DNA of 35,327 nucleotides from an uncultured Lachnospiraceae bacterium (GTDB taxonomy: Bacteria; Bacillota; Clostridia; Lachnospirales; Lachnospiraceae). The notes under the pieces were generated by a model. It searched no databases. It was not told the origin of the DNA and worked only from the letters and a program-made list of their open reading frames with translations. The DNA lies in assembly GCA_902766955.1 (NCBI GenBank), contig CACXFM010000259.1, forward strand, positions 1 to 35,327, written 5' to 3'. Position 1 is the first letter of the stretch, and each line of letters opens with the position of its first letter. Below are positions 24,731-31,289 of the stretch, in pieces. A program made the translations under genes and the position numbers.

Positions 24731-24783
24731 CCCGATCTCCATTCCGCCGTCAGAAACTGGCGGCTCAGATTCGTTTCCTCCGC

Positions 24784-25281
24784 TTATCCCGGGAAGGAAC
24801 AGATCTCCCGGTATACCGTCCTGCCGTCCTTCTGCTCTGATTTCATCAAAGAGAACGAAGCCGCCGTCATCTCCGCCTTCGGCAGCCGTATGGAGGATGT
24901 CCGGCCCTTCACCTTCCGGATCATGGTAATATGCGGTGTAAAGGGCTGCCTGTCATAGCTGATTCCTTCCCGGTCGAGTGCGGCCCGGATATCCCTGACC
25001 AGCCCTTTGAGTTTCTGGTTTCCTTTGACGCCGGCGTAGAGGAGGTCGCCGAACATGCCGCTCTCCGTGAGGGCAAGCCGCACCTCGGGAACGGCGACCT
25101 GCGAGAGCGCCTTCTTCACATCAGCGGTGCGGTCGGTTTCCCCGATGAACGCCAGTGTCATGTGCAGGTTCTGCGCGGGCACGTAGGAGCCCTGCACCCC
25201 GTTTTTCTTCATCTCATGCATCACGCCCAGAAGTGCTTTCGACACGGCTGCGTCCGGGCGGACCGCCACAAACAATCTCAT
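24784..25281 (-). CDS. thpR: RNA 2',3'-cyclic phosphodiesterase (2H family)
   Basis: This is a 165-aa 2H phosphoesterase of the ThpR/LigT family, cytosolic. It has the two diagnostic H-x-T motifs: His40-Met-Thr42 in NLHMTLAFIG and His117-Ile-Thr119 in FTPHITMIRK. The N-terminus MRLFVAVRP matches the family. The enzyme hydrolyses 2',3'-cyclic phosphates on RNA ends or nucleotides to 2'-phosphomonoesters. GGAGAC precedes the ATG at 25281. It heads the long run of leftward genes; the upstream NUDIX gene is separated by a terminator-like structure. Confidence 0.95.
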   Translation of the reverse strand: MRLFVAVRPDAAVSKALLGVMHEMKKNGVQGSYVPAQNLHMTLAFIGETDRTADVKKALSQVAVPEVRLALTESGMFGDLLYAGVKGNQKLKGLVRDIRAALDREGISYDRQPFTPHITMIRKVKGRTSSIRLPKAEMTAASFSLMKSEQKDGRTVYREICSFPG

Positions 25282-25296
25282 TTAAAAAGTCTCCGC

Positions 25297-25372
25297 AAAT
25301 AAAAAAAGCAGACAGTATTCCATCTTTAATACTCTCATAAATTCCGGCATTTCGCAAGTTAAGGCCTGCTTT
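25297..25372 (-). terminator. Composite terminator-like structure after the NUDIX gene
   Basis: In the leftward transcript AAAGCAG (from 25366-25372) can pair with CTGCTTT (25305-25311), which runs into a T-rich stretch. Enclosed by this outer stem is a second hairpin, AGTATT/AATACT (25314-25333). It lies between the NUDIX stop and the thpR start. It could be a plain terminator or a folded leader for thpR. Confidence 0.5.
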
Positions 25373-25435
25373 ACAGATAAAAAATGGCAAAATCGGATAC
25401 GGAATTGACATTCCTCCCGGCCTCGCTGTCCTTTC

Positions 25436-26002
25436 TTACAGTCTCCTGTTCAGTTTTTTGTATATATGCTCCCGGAACCAGGGTTCGGAGGAGGCAGCGA
25501 CCGCTTCATCCGGCGCAAACCAGCCGACGGCGCTGTTTTCATCCGCCTTGCTCCGGATCTGTTCTCCCGGATCCGCCTCAAACAGATAGGTCACATTCAG
25601 GTGGAGATGGGAAGAGACATAGACGCCTCTTTTCACATGGCCGTCCACGGTCAGCACTTCCAGGGAAACCGGCCCCTCACATATGCAGCGGACTCCGGAG
25701 ACACCGCTCTCCTCTTTCACTTCGCGCTCAGCCACTTTCAGGAGATCCGTCTCTCCGTCCGCATGGCCGCCCAGCCATGACCAGGAGTCATACAGGTTGT
25801 GGTAGGCCATCAGAACCAGTCCGTGATCGGGCGATGTCACCCAGGCCGAAGCCGTAAAGTGCATAAACGGATCTTCGCGGGTCATGACGGAAGGCCCCCT
25901 GTCCAATGCCGCAAGAAGCATCTCCCGGTCGCGCTCCTCCTGCTCATTGAGCGGCCGATAGGATTCGATTTCTCTCTTCAGTTTTTCCATTCCTTCGTTC
26001 AT
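25436..26002 (-). CDS. NUDIX hydrolase
   Basis: This is about 188 aa from the ATG at 26002. The NUDIX box is GHADGETDLLKVAEREVKEE with SGV following; the metal-binding REVKEE part is intact, but Thr stands where the first Glu of Gx5E is normal. FTASAWVTSPDHGLVLMAYH before the box and LHLNVTYLFEADPGE after it match NUDIX beta strands. The family hydrolyses nucleoside diphosphates linked to another moiety; the substrate here is unknown. The start is uncertain: the frame is open to an ATG at 26059 but no candidate has a well-spaced ribosome site. The longer form would overlap the promoter of the divergent J-domain gene. Confidence 0.85.
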   Translation of the reverse strand: MNEGMEKLKREIESYRPLNEQEERDREMLLAALDRGPSVMTREDPFMHFTASAWVTSPDHGLVLMAYHNLYDSWSWLGGHADGETDLLKVAEREVKEESGVSGVRCICEGPVSLEVLTVDGHVKRGVYVSSHLHLNVTYLFEADPGEQIRSKADENSAVGWFAPDEAVAASSEPWFREHIYKKLNRRL

Positions 26003-26015
26003 TTTGCTTTTCAAG

Positions 26016-26044
26016 TTGACAGACATCCCTTCTGGTGTTATATT
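26016..26044 (+). promoter_or_regulatory. Sigma-A promoter of the J-domain gene
   Basis: TTGACA (26016-26021) and TATATT (26039-26044) are separated by 17 bases, close to consensus. The expected start point is near 26051, giving a leader of about 60 bases to the ATG at 26110. Confidence 0.75.
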
Positions 26045-26050
26045 TGCAAT

Positions 26051-26072
26051 AGAACACATCGAACAGTGTTCT
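26051..26072. promoter_or_regulatory. AGAACAC/GTGTTCT dyad at the transcription start, candidate operator
   Basis: AGAACAC (26051-26057) and GTGTTCT (26066-26072) form a perfect inverted repeat. Inside it GAACAGTGTTC (26061-26071) is a second perfect palindrome. Its position at +1 of the J-domain promoter, between divergent genes, fits a repressor site. It is not CIRCE, and the GAAC-N3-GTTC spacing is one base short of the Gram-positive LexA box. Confidence 0.45.
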
Positions 26073-26109
26073 GTTTATCATGTTATGAAAGAGAGGTGAG
26101 CATTTCCAT

Positions 26110-27153
26110 ATGAAAAGAGACTGTTATGAAGTTCTGGGCGTCACGAGATCCGCTGACGACAAACAGCTGAAGTCCGCTTACAGAAAGCTCGCTAAGAAAT
26201 ATCATCCGGATGTAAACCCGGGAGACCGGGACGCAGAACAGAAGTTCAAGGAAGTGGGCGAAGCCTACGCGATCCTGAGCGACCCCGAAAAACGAAAACT
26301 GTACGACGCTTACGGGTTTGCCGCCTTTGAGGGCGGCGGGCCTGCTCCCGGTGCCGGCGGCGCCTATGAAGATGCCGGAGGCGGTTCTTACCGCTCCTTC
26401 CACTTCGACGGCCGCGATGCCGAGGATCTGTTCCGCAGCATGTTCGGCGATATCTTCAGCCATTCGGATTCCTCCGGCACGCGCACACATTTCGGCGGTT
26501 TCGGAAGCGACGGCTCCTTCCGTCATTTCGGTGGTTTCGACGGCGGCTTCGGTGACTTCTCCTCATTTGGCGGCATGAATACGCCCCCTGCGGAGGATGA
26601 TCTGGATCTCCGGGCCTCCATGAACGTGACCTTCCGGGAAGCTGCCCTGGGCGCCGTCAAGGCCATCCGCCTCAAATCTCCCGGCGCGGGGAAGGAGGAC
26701 ATCTCCCTGAAGGTGAGAATCCCGTCCGGCGTCGACGACGGCAAATGCGTCCGGCTGAAAGGGCGCGGACGTTCCGCTCCCGACGGCAGGCAGGGCGATC
26801 TCCTGATCGAGCTGCACATTGCCCCGGACCCGCAATATACGAGAAAAGGCCTGGATGTCTACACCAGCGCCGAAATCCCGTTTACGACCGCCGCCCTCGG
26901 CGGAGAAGCTACTCTTCCGACGCTGCACGGGGATGTAAACTGCAAAATTCCCGCCGGCACGCAGTCCGGCAGCAAGATCCGTCTGAGAGAGAAAGGGATC
27001 CGGCGCACGGGCAGGTCTCCTTCTGTCGGGGATGAATACGTGGAAATCCGCATCGCCGTCCCCAAAACGCTGACGGCAGAGGAGCGGCGCAAGCTTGAGG
27101 AATTCGAACAGCTCCACGAAACACGCGGAAAACGTCCGCGCAAGGCATCTTAA
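26110..27153 (+). CDS. Class B J-domain co-chaperone (CbpA/DnaJ-like, no zinc finger)
   Basis: This is a 347-aa cytosolic J-domain protein that would stimulate the DnaK ATPase and deliver substrates. The J domain is residues 1-70, with His-Pro-Asp at 32-34 in [11 protein letters not shown] long Gly/Phe-rich region (about 73-160) has repeats like [17 protein letters not shown]. There is no CxxCxGxG zinc-finger set, so it is class B rather than canonical DnaJ. The two C-terminal substrate-binding beta domains follow ([55 protein letters not shown]). GAGAGGTGAG precedes the ATG. The gene stands alone with its own promoter, a dyad at the start point and a strong terminator. A separate DnaK-linked DnaJ is expected elsewhere. 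Confidence 0.93.
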   Translation: MKRDCYEVLGVTRSADDKQLKSAYRKLAKKYHPDVNPGDRDAEQKFKEVGEAYAILSDPEKRKLYDAYGFAAFEGGGPAPGAGGAYEDAGGGSYRSFHFDGRDAEDLFRSMFGDIFSHSDSSGTRTHFGGFGSDGSFRHFGGFDGGFGDFSSFGGMNTPPAEDDLDLRASMNVTFREAALGAVKAIRLKSPGAGKEDISLKVRIPSGVDDGKCVRLKGRGRSAPDGRQGDLLIELHIAPDPQYTRKGLDVYTSAEIPFTTAALGGEATLPTLHGDVNCKIPAGTQSGSKIRLREKGIRRTGRSPSVGDEYVEIRIAVPKTLTAEERRKLEEFEQLHETRGKRPRKAS

Positions 27154-27176
27154 CAGAGTCGTCTAAAGTCAGAAAA

Positions 27177-27220
27177 TCCGGGACGGTTCCCGTTTTTAAG
27201 CGGGGACCGTCCCGGATCGT
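27177..27220. terminator. Strong hairpin terminator between convergent genes
   Basis: TCCGGGACGGTTCCCG (27177-27192) pairs with CGGGGACCGTCCCGGA (27201-27216), 16 bp with one G-U wobble. TCGTTATTTTC follows on the plus strand, and AGAAAA before it gives a TTTTCT tail for the leftward gene. Confidence 0.88.
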
Positions 27221-27225
27221 TATTT

Positions 27226-28137
27226 TCAGCTGATCATGCTGATCACGTTGTTCAGAACTTCCATCACGGAGCTGATTCTTCCGATCTTGACTTCAAGGGC
27301 GGATACGCGCTCCTCCAGTGTCAGTTCCACGGCTTCGGCCGAGGAATCGGCTGCCGCGATCTGTTCCTGGTTGACCGTGACATCGAAGAGATCCAGAACG
27401 GCACCGAGGCCCAGGTTTTCCTTCAGATAACTGACCAGTTCATCCTGCAGCAGGTCGAACATGACGATGGAACCTTCCAGATACTCCACTTTTTCCTCGA
27501 GGGTCATGTCCTCAAACTCAACGGTGTCCGTGATTTCCGGCATTTCGGCGAAGGAAGACGGATCTTCCATCTCGATAAGCTCTTCATCGGGGAAGGAGTA
27601 AACGCCGCCCGTTTCGAACAATGATTCGTCCCAGTCTTCCGCCACGGATTCTGCCCATTCCGCACCGGAGTCCATACCTGTCTCATAGATGGAATCGTTG
27701 ATTCCCTGTTTGATCATTTCCCAGGTGTCCGCCGCTGCCTCGACCTTTTTGTCTTCCAGGCCGGTCTCCGCAAAGACATCCTCGGCCAGCTTGAAGATCG
27801 AATCCACGATGTCCGTGACATCCGTCACGACTTCCTTCTGTCCGTCCGTGAGCTCGACGCTTCCGGTAATATTGCCGACCGCCTCACCGGCCGCATCGGC
27901 CGCCGATGACGCCTCTTCCATAACGGACCCCAGGATATTGCAGATCGACTCTACCGTTCCGTAGATATCCGTCACCTGCTCATACAGCGCATCGACCCGG
28001 TCCTCCAGGTCATCCTGCGGGGCCTCTGCCTCTGCGGTGCTTTCTGTCACTTCCGGAAGCGATTCGGCCATAGCCGGAACAGCGAGTCCGGCCGTCATGC
28101 CGGCTGCAAGCAGAAGGGCAAGCAGTTTTCTTTTCAT
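27226..28137 (-). CDS. Secreted acidic coiled-coil protein of unknown function
   Basis: This 303-aa protein has a clear signal peptide (LLALLLAAGMTAGLAVPAMA). The mature part is strongly acidic and largely helical. An early heptad-like region (LEDRVDALYEQVTDIYGTVE) and a late one (LTLEERVSALEVKIGRISSV) look like coiled coils. The middle has Trp/Glu/Asp-rich stretches such as AEWAESVAEDWDESLFETGG. There is no Cys cluster, repeat family or catalytic signature that I recognise. AGGAGGT lies seven bases before the ATG at 28137. Convergent with the J-domain gene and downstream of the GH5 gene; the 133-base gap suggests its own promoter. Confidence 0.85.
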   Translation of the reverse strand: MKRKLLALLLAAGMTAGLAVPAMAESLPEVTESTAEAEAPQDDLEDRVDALYEQVTDIYGTVESICNILGSVMEEASSAADAAGEAVGNITGSVELTDGQKEVVTDVTDIVDSIFKLAEDVFAETGLEDKKVEAAADTWEMIKQGINDSIYETGMDSGAEWAESVAEDWDESLFETGGVYSFPDEELIEMEDPSSFAEMPEITDTVEFEDMTLEEKVEYLEGSIVMFDLLQDELVSYLKENLGLGAVLDLFDVTVNQEQIAAADSSAEAVELTLEERVSALEVKIGRISSVMEVLNNVISMIS

Positions 28138-28270
28138 TTATGTTACCTCCTTATTCGTTTTTAAGTTTATGACAGGGCAGCCTGTCCTTTGCAGTGCTGC
28201 CTCTGTTTATTTATACATATTCGTGCCTGTGAATCCACCGATGTATTCAAAAAAGTACAATCGTCCGCCT

Positions 28271-29746
28271 CTATTTTTTTCTGTACCAGAGCCCCTGCGC
28301 GCTCAGGTCCGAATCCCGGAAAGAGCTGACCTTTTTGCAGCTGCTCTTAAGAAGGGCGCTGCTCTCATTTTTATTGGACAGGTTCCAGCAGACATAACTG
28401 ATCCCGTTCTTCTTCAGGAAACGGATCCACCGGTCGCCCTCCGCCTTGTTCAGGCTCCCGTTCCCGGAGGCATCGCTGATGCCGAACTCGCTGACAAACA
28501 CCGGGAGTCCCTTCCCGAGAGCCTTCTGCACCTTCTGTCTGTAAGCTTCCCCGTGTGTCCCGGCATAGAAGTGGAAGGTATACATCAGGTTCCGATAACC
28601 CTTGATCGGATCCTTCGCCGCGATGTCCACGTCCTGGGACCAGGTCGGCGTACCGACCAGAATCACATTGTGTTTGTCCTGTTTCCGGATTTCCTTTATA
28701 ACGGCTCCGGCATATGCCTTCACCTGCTTCCAGGTCACGCCGCCGTTCGGCTCATTGCAGATCTCATAGAAGACATTTTTGTGATTTTTATACTTGCCCG
28801 CCATCTCCTTAAAGAAGGCCGCCGCTTCCTTCTGGTTTGTCTGCGGATTGCCGTCACTTAAGATATGCCAGTCAATGATCACATACAGTCCGAGTTCCGT
28901 CGCGTACTGCACGCCCTGCCGGACCAGCTTTTTCAGATTGCTCCGGTTTCCTCCGGAGAGATATCCGTTGTATTCCTGCGTGTACATGGCCAGGCGGATA
29001 CACTTGACGCCCCACCCGTCCCGCAGCGTCTGAAACGTCTTTTTATTGACATACTGCGGAAACCAGTTGATCCCGTGAAGGCTCACGCCCTTGAGAACGA
29101 CGCTCTTCCCGGACGAGTCGACCAGCTTTCCTCCTTTGACCTGCAGCCGTCCGTGCTGCATAAGCGGCGTCTTTTTCGCAGCGGATCCCGCGGACGTATT
29201 CGCTGTGCCGCTGCCGCTTTTTGAGGATGCCTTCTTTGCCTTATCTCCGGAAGAGGAGCAGGCTGCGGTTTTGTCCGGAGACGCGGAAGCCGCCAGAACC
29301 TGGTTCTTCGTCTGCAGCCAGACAGCGGTTTTTCCTCCGATGACCGAGGTAATGCGCACTTTCTGAAAGACCGGTTTCCCCGATGTCTTTATGATAAATC
29401 CGATCTCCCTCGTCTGCTTTGCGGGAATCGTCTTGTTCCAGGACATGGGCTTGATGACCATCGAGGAACCGGATACGCTGTATTTTCCGCTCCAGGAATC
29501 GCGGAGCGTCATTTTGCGGTCCATGACCGGCTTCAGCATCCACCACGACACGGTTTTGCTGCCTGTATTGGCCAGCCTCACCGTAAACTGCGTGCATGTG
29601 GTGCTGCCTTCCTTCCAGGAATTGACCGCCTTAAAGGTCACCGGCAGCGGATTGGAGGCGGCAGACACCCGCCCCGCCCCAATGAAGATTCCGCCGAAAA
29701 GCATCAGGCACACGGCCAGAACTGTCACTCTTTTTCCATATCGCAT
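28271..29746 (-). CDS. Secreted GH5 glycanase (endoglucanase-like) with N-terminal CBM2-like domain
   Basis: This is a 491-aa protein from the ATG at 29746, chosen for GAGGAGG and the signal peptide after it; the longer ORF to 29908 has neither. Residues about 33-150 resemble a carbohydrate-binding module of CBM2 type (FTVRLANTGSKTVSWWMLK, GSSMVIKPMSWNKTIPAKQT). A Ser/Lys/Ala linker follows, then a GH5 catalytic domain starting LQVKGGKLVDSSGKSVVLKG. The acid/base Glu332 is in YEICNEPNGG and the nucleophile Glu420 in PVFVSEFGIS; IIDWHILSDGNP and FHFYAGTHG are also family marks. The likely action is endo-cleavage of cellulose or another beta-glucan outside the cell. There is no dockerin or anchor, so it appears free. 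Subfamily GH5_2 seems best but is unconfirmed. Confidence 0.9.
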   Translation of the reverse strand: MRYGKRVTVLAVCLMLFGGIFIGAGRVSAASNPLPVTFKAVNSWKEGSTTCTQFTVRLANTGSKTVSWWMLKPVMDRKMTLRDSWSGKYSVSGSSMVIKPMSWNKTIPAKQTREIGFIIKTSGKPVFQKVRITSVIGGKTAVWLQTKNQVLAASASPDKTAACSSSGDKAKKASSKSGSGTANTSAGSAAKKTPLMQHGRLQVKGGKLVDSSGKSVVLKGVSLHGINWFPQYVNKKTFQTLRDGWGVKCIRLAMYTQEYNGYLSGGNRSNLKKLVRQGVQYATELGLYVIIDWHILSDGNPQTNQKEAAAFFKEMAGKYKNHKNVFYEICNEPNGGVTWKQVKAYAGAVIKEIRKQDKHNVILVGTPTWSQDVDIAAKDPIKGYRNLMYTFHFYAGTHGEAYRQKVQKALGKGLPVFVSEFGISDASGNGSLNKAEGDRWIRFLKKNGISYVCWNLSNKNESSALLKSSCKKVSSFRDSDLSAQGLWYRKK

Positions 29747-29763
29747 CTGACGGCCTCCTCTCA

Positions 29764-29779
29764 AACATGTAAACATGTT
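29764..29779. promoter_or_regulatory. AACATGT-AA-ACATGTT dyad upstream of the GH5 gene
   Basis: This is a perfect 7-2-7 inverted repeat, which also reads as two direct copies of AAACATGT. It lies 17 bases before the GH5 ATG, just upstream of the ribosome site. The position would suit a repressor or a leader element for the glycanase gene. Confidence 0.4.
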
Positions 29780-29828
29780 CTTGTGATCACCGGTCAGAAT
29801 GATCGTAACACAGCGAGCGCGGCGCAGC

Positions 29829-29848
29829 AAGAACGCCGAGGCGTTCTT
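29829..29848. promoter_or_regulatory. AAGAACGCC-GA-GGCGTTCTT hairpin in the divergent region
   Basis: This is a perfect 9-2-9 inverted repeat between the GH5 gene (leftward) and the threonine aldolase gene (rightward). It is followed by AAAGG rather than a T-run, so it is not an obvious terminator. It may be a leader hairpin of the aldolase transcript, an operator or a dispersed palindromic repeat. Confidence 0.4.
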
Positions 29849-29962
29849 AAAGGAAATAATTGAAAGTGCTCCGCGGGATGGAGTATGATGAGACGGATGG
29901 AAATGCACGCGCCGGGCATTTCCCTGCAGGCTTCTTACACGCGGCGCTTACGGAGATCTCAT

Positions 29963-30988
29963 ATGCTGAATTTTGTAAATGATTACAGCGAAGGCGCCCA
30001 CGAGAAGATTCTGCAGCGCCTTCTGGAAACCAACTATATCCAGACCGCCGGTTACGGGGAGGATGAATTCTGCCGGGAGGCGGCGGAGAAAATCAAAGCT
30101 GCTTTCTCCTGCCCCGATGCGGAAATCACGTTCCTCGCGGGCGGCACCCAGACCAACCAGATCGTCATCAGCACGCTGCTCCGGCCCTACGAGGGCGTCA
30201 TCGCCGCCGAAAGCGGACACGTGAGCCTGCATGAGGCGGGCGCCATTGAATATACCGGCCACAAGGTCATGGCCCTTCCCGGACATGACGGAAAACTGGA
30301 TGCGGGCGAAGTGGACGCCTTCGTGCGGACCTTCTACGCGGACGAAAACCACGAGCACATGGTCTTTCCCGGAATGGTCTATATTTCCCATCCCACGGAA
30401 TACGGGACGCTCTATACCAGAGCCGAGCTGACTGCCCTGCACGAAGTCTGCAAAAGCCACGGCATTCCTTTATATATGGACGGCGCCCGCCTCGGGTACG
30501 GTCTTGCCGCGCCGGACACGGATCTGTGCGCAGCGGATTTCGCCTCCCTCACGGATGTCTTTTACATCGGCGGCACAAAGGTCGGCGCCATGTTCGGAGA
30601 GGCCGTGGTTTTCTGCGGGATTCCGCGCCCCGCGCATTTTACAGCGCAGGTCAAGCAGCACGGAGCACTTCTCGCCAAGGGGCGTTTTCTGGGGCTCCAG
30701 TTCGACGTCCTCTTTACGGACGGCCTCTATGAGGAAATCAGCCGCCACGCCATCAGCTGCGCCGAAAAGCTGCGGGCGGCCTTCCACGACAAAGGATACC
30801 GGTTCTATATCGAGTCTCACACAAACCAGATTTTTATCATCCTGGAAAATGCACAGATGGAGCACCTCTCCCGCAGCGCCGCATTCAGCTTCTGGGAGCG
30901 GTACGACGAAAATCACACCGTCGTCAGATTCGCCACCAGCTGGGCCACGCGCGCGGAAGCCGTCGACGAGCTGGCAGCCCTGCTCTGA
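29963..30988 (+). CDS. Low-specificity L-threonine aldolase (PLP-dependent, fold type I)
   Basis: This is a 341-aa cytosolic enzyme of the beta-eliminating lyase family, which cleaves threonine or allo-threonine to glycine and acetaldehyde. The start at 29963 has GGAG seven bases upstream and gives the usual family N-terminus MLNFVNDYSEGAHEKI; an upstream extension to 29885 is probably not translated. Family marks are FLAGGTQTNQ, ESGHVSLHEAGAIE, YISHPTEYGTLYT, LYMDGARLGYGL, and Lys206 in FYIGGTKVGAMFGE as the PLP lysine. The TM1266-type regulator gene follows after 36 bases on the same strand, so the two probably share a transcript. Related aromatic amino acid lyases are less likely given length and motifs. 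Confidence 0.92.
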   Translation: MLNFVNDYSEGAHEKILQRLLETNYIQTAGYGEDEFCREAAEKIKAAFSCPDAEITFLAGGTQTNQIVISTLLRPYEGVIAAESGHVSLHEAGAIEYTGHKVMALPGHDGKLDAGEVDAFVRTFYADENHEHMVFPGMVYISHPTEYGTLYTRAELTALHEVCKSHGIPLYMDGARLGYGLAAPDTDLCAADFASLTDVFYIGGTKVGAMFGEAVVFCGIPRPAHFTAQVKQHGALLAKGRFLGLQFDVLFTDGLYEEISRHAISCAEKLRAAFHDKGYRFYIESHTNQIFIILENAQMEHLSRSAAFSFWERYDENHTVVRFATSWATRAEAVDELAALL

Positions 30989-31024
30989 TAAACGCTCCCG
31001 TTCCCGCACAAGGAGGATCTTTCT

Positions 31025-31264
31025 ATGGAAACAAGAATCGCAGCTATATCCATCATCGTCACGGACCCGGAATCCGTCGAACAGATCAATCTGCTCCTGC
31101 ACGAGTGCAGGGATTATATCATCGGGAGGATGGGGATCCCCTATCACAAACGCAATGTGAATATCATCTCCGTCGCGATCGATGCCCCGCAGAATATCAT
31201 CAATACCCTGACCGGCAAGCTCGGCAGGCTGAACGGCGTACACGTCAAAGCCGCCTTTGTCTGA
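31025..31264 (+). CDS. TM1266-family (iron-only hydrogenase system) putative regulator
   Basis: This is a 79-aa protein with an ACT/NikR-C-like ferredoxin fold. It matches the TM1266 family across its length: RIAAISIIVTDPESVEQIN, YIIGRMGIPYHKRNVNIIS, IDAPQNIINTLTGKLGRL and terminal NGVHVKA. The family is usually found with [FeFe]-hydrogenase maturation genes and is presumed regulatory; the ligand is unknown. Here it follows threonine aldolase, and no hyd gene is in the window. AAGGAGGATCTTTCT precedes the ATG. A terminator stem overlaps the stop codon. Confidence 0.93.
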   Translation: METRIAAISIIVTDPESVEQINLLLHECRDYIIGRMGIPYHKRNVNIISVAIDAPQNIINTLTGKLGRLNGVHVKAAFV

Positions 31265-31281
31265 CAAAGGCGGCTTTTTAC
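31247..31281 (+). terminator. Terminator overlapping the end of the TM1266-type gene
   Basis: AAAGCCGCCTTTGTC (31247-31261) pairs with GACAAAGGCGGCTTT (31263-31277) and continues into TTTTTA. The stem includes the last codons and the TGA stop, an economical arrangement. The leftward gene ending at 31290 may also use it weakly. Confidence 0.88.
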
Positions 31282-31289
31282 TTCTTTTA

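Noticed and set aside
26061..26071. Possible LexA (SOS) box at the J-domain gene
   Set aside because: Spacing is GAAC-N3-GTTC, whereas the Gram-positive box is GAAC-N4-GTTC, and a J-domain gene is not a usual SOS target.
26016..26110. CIRCE element for heat-shock control
   Set aside because: No TTAGCACTC-N9-GAGTGCTAA-like repeat is present in the promoter or leader.
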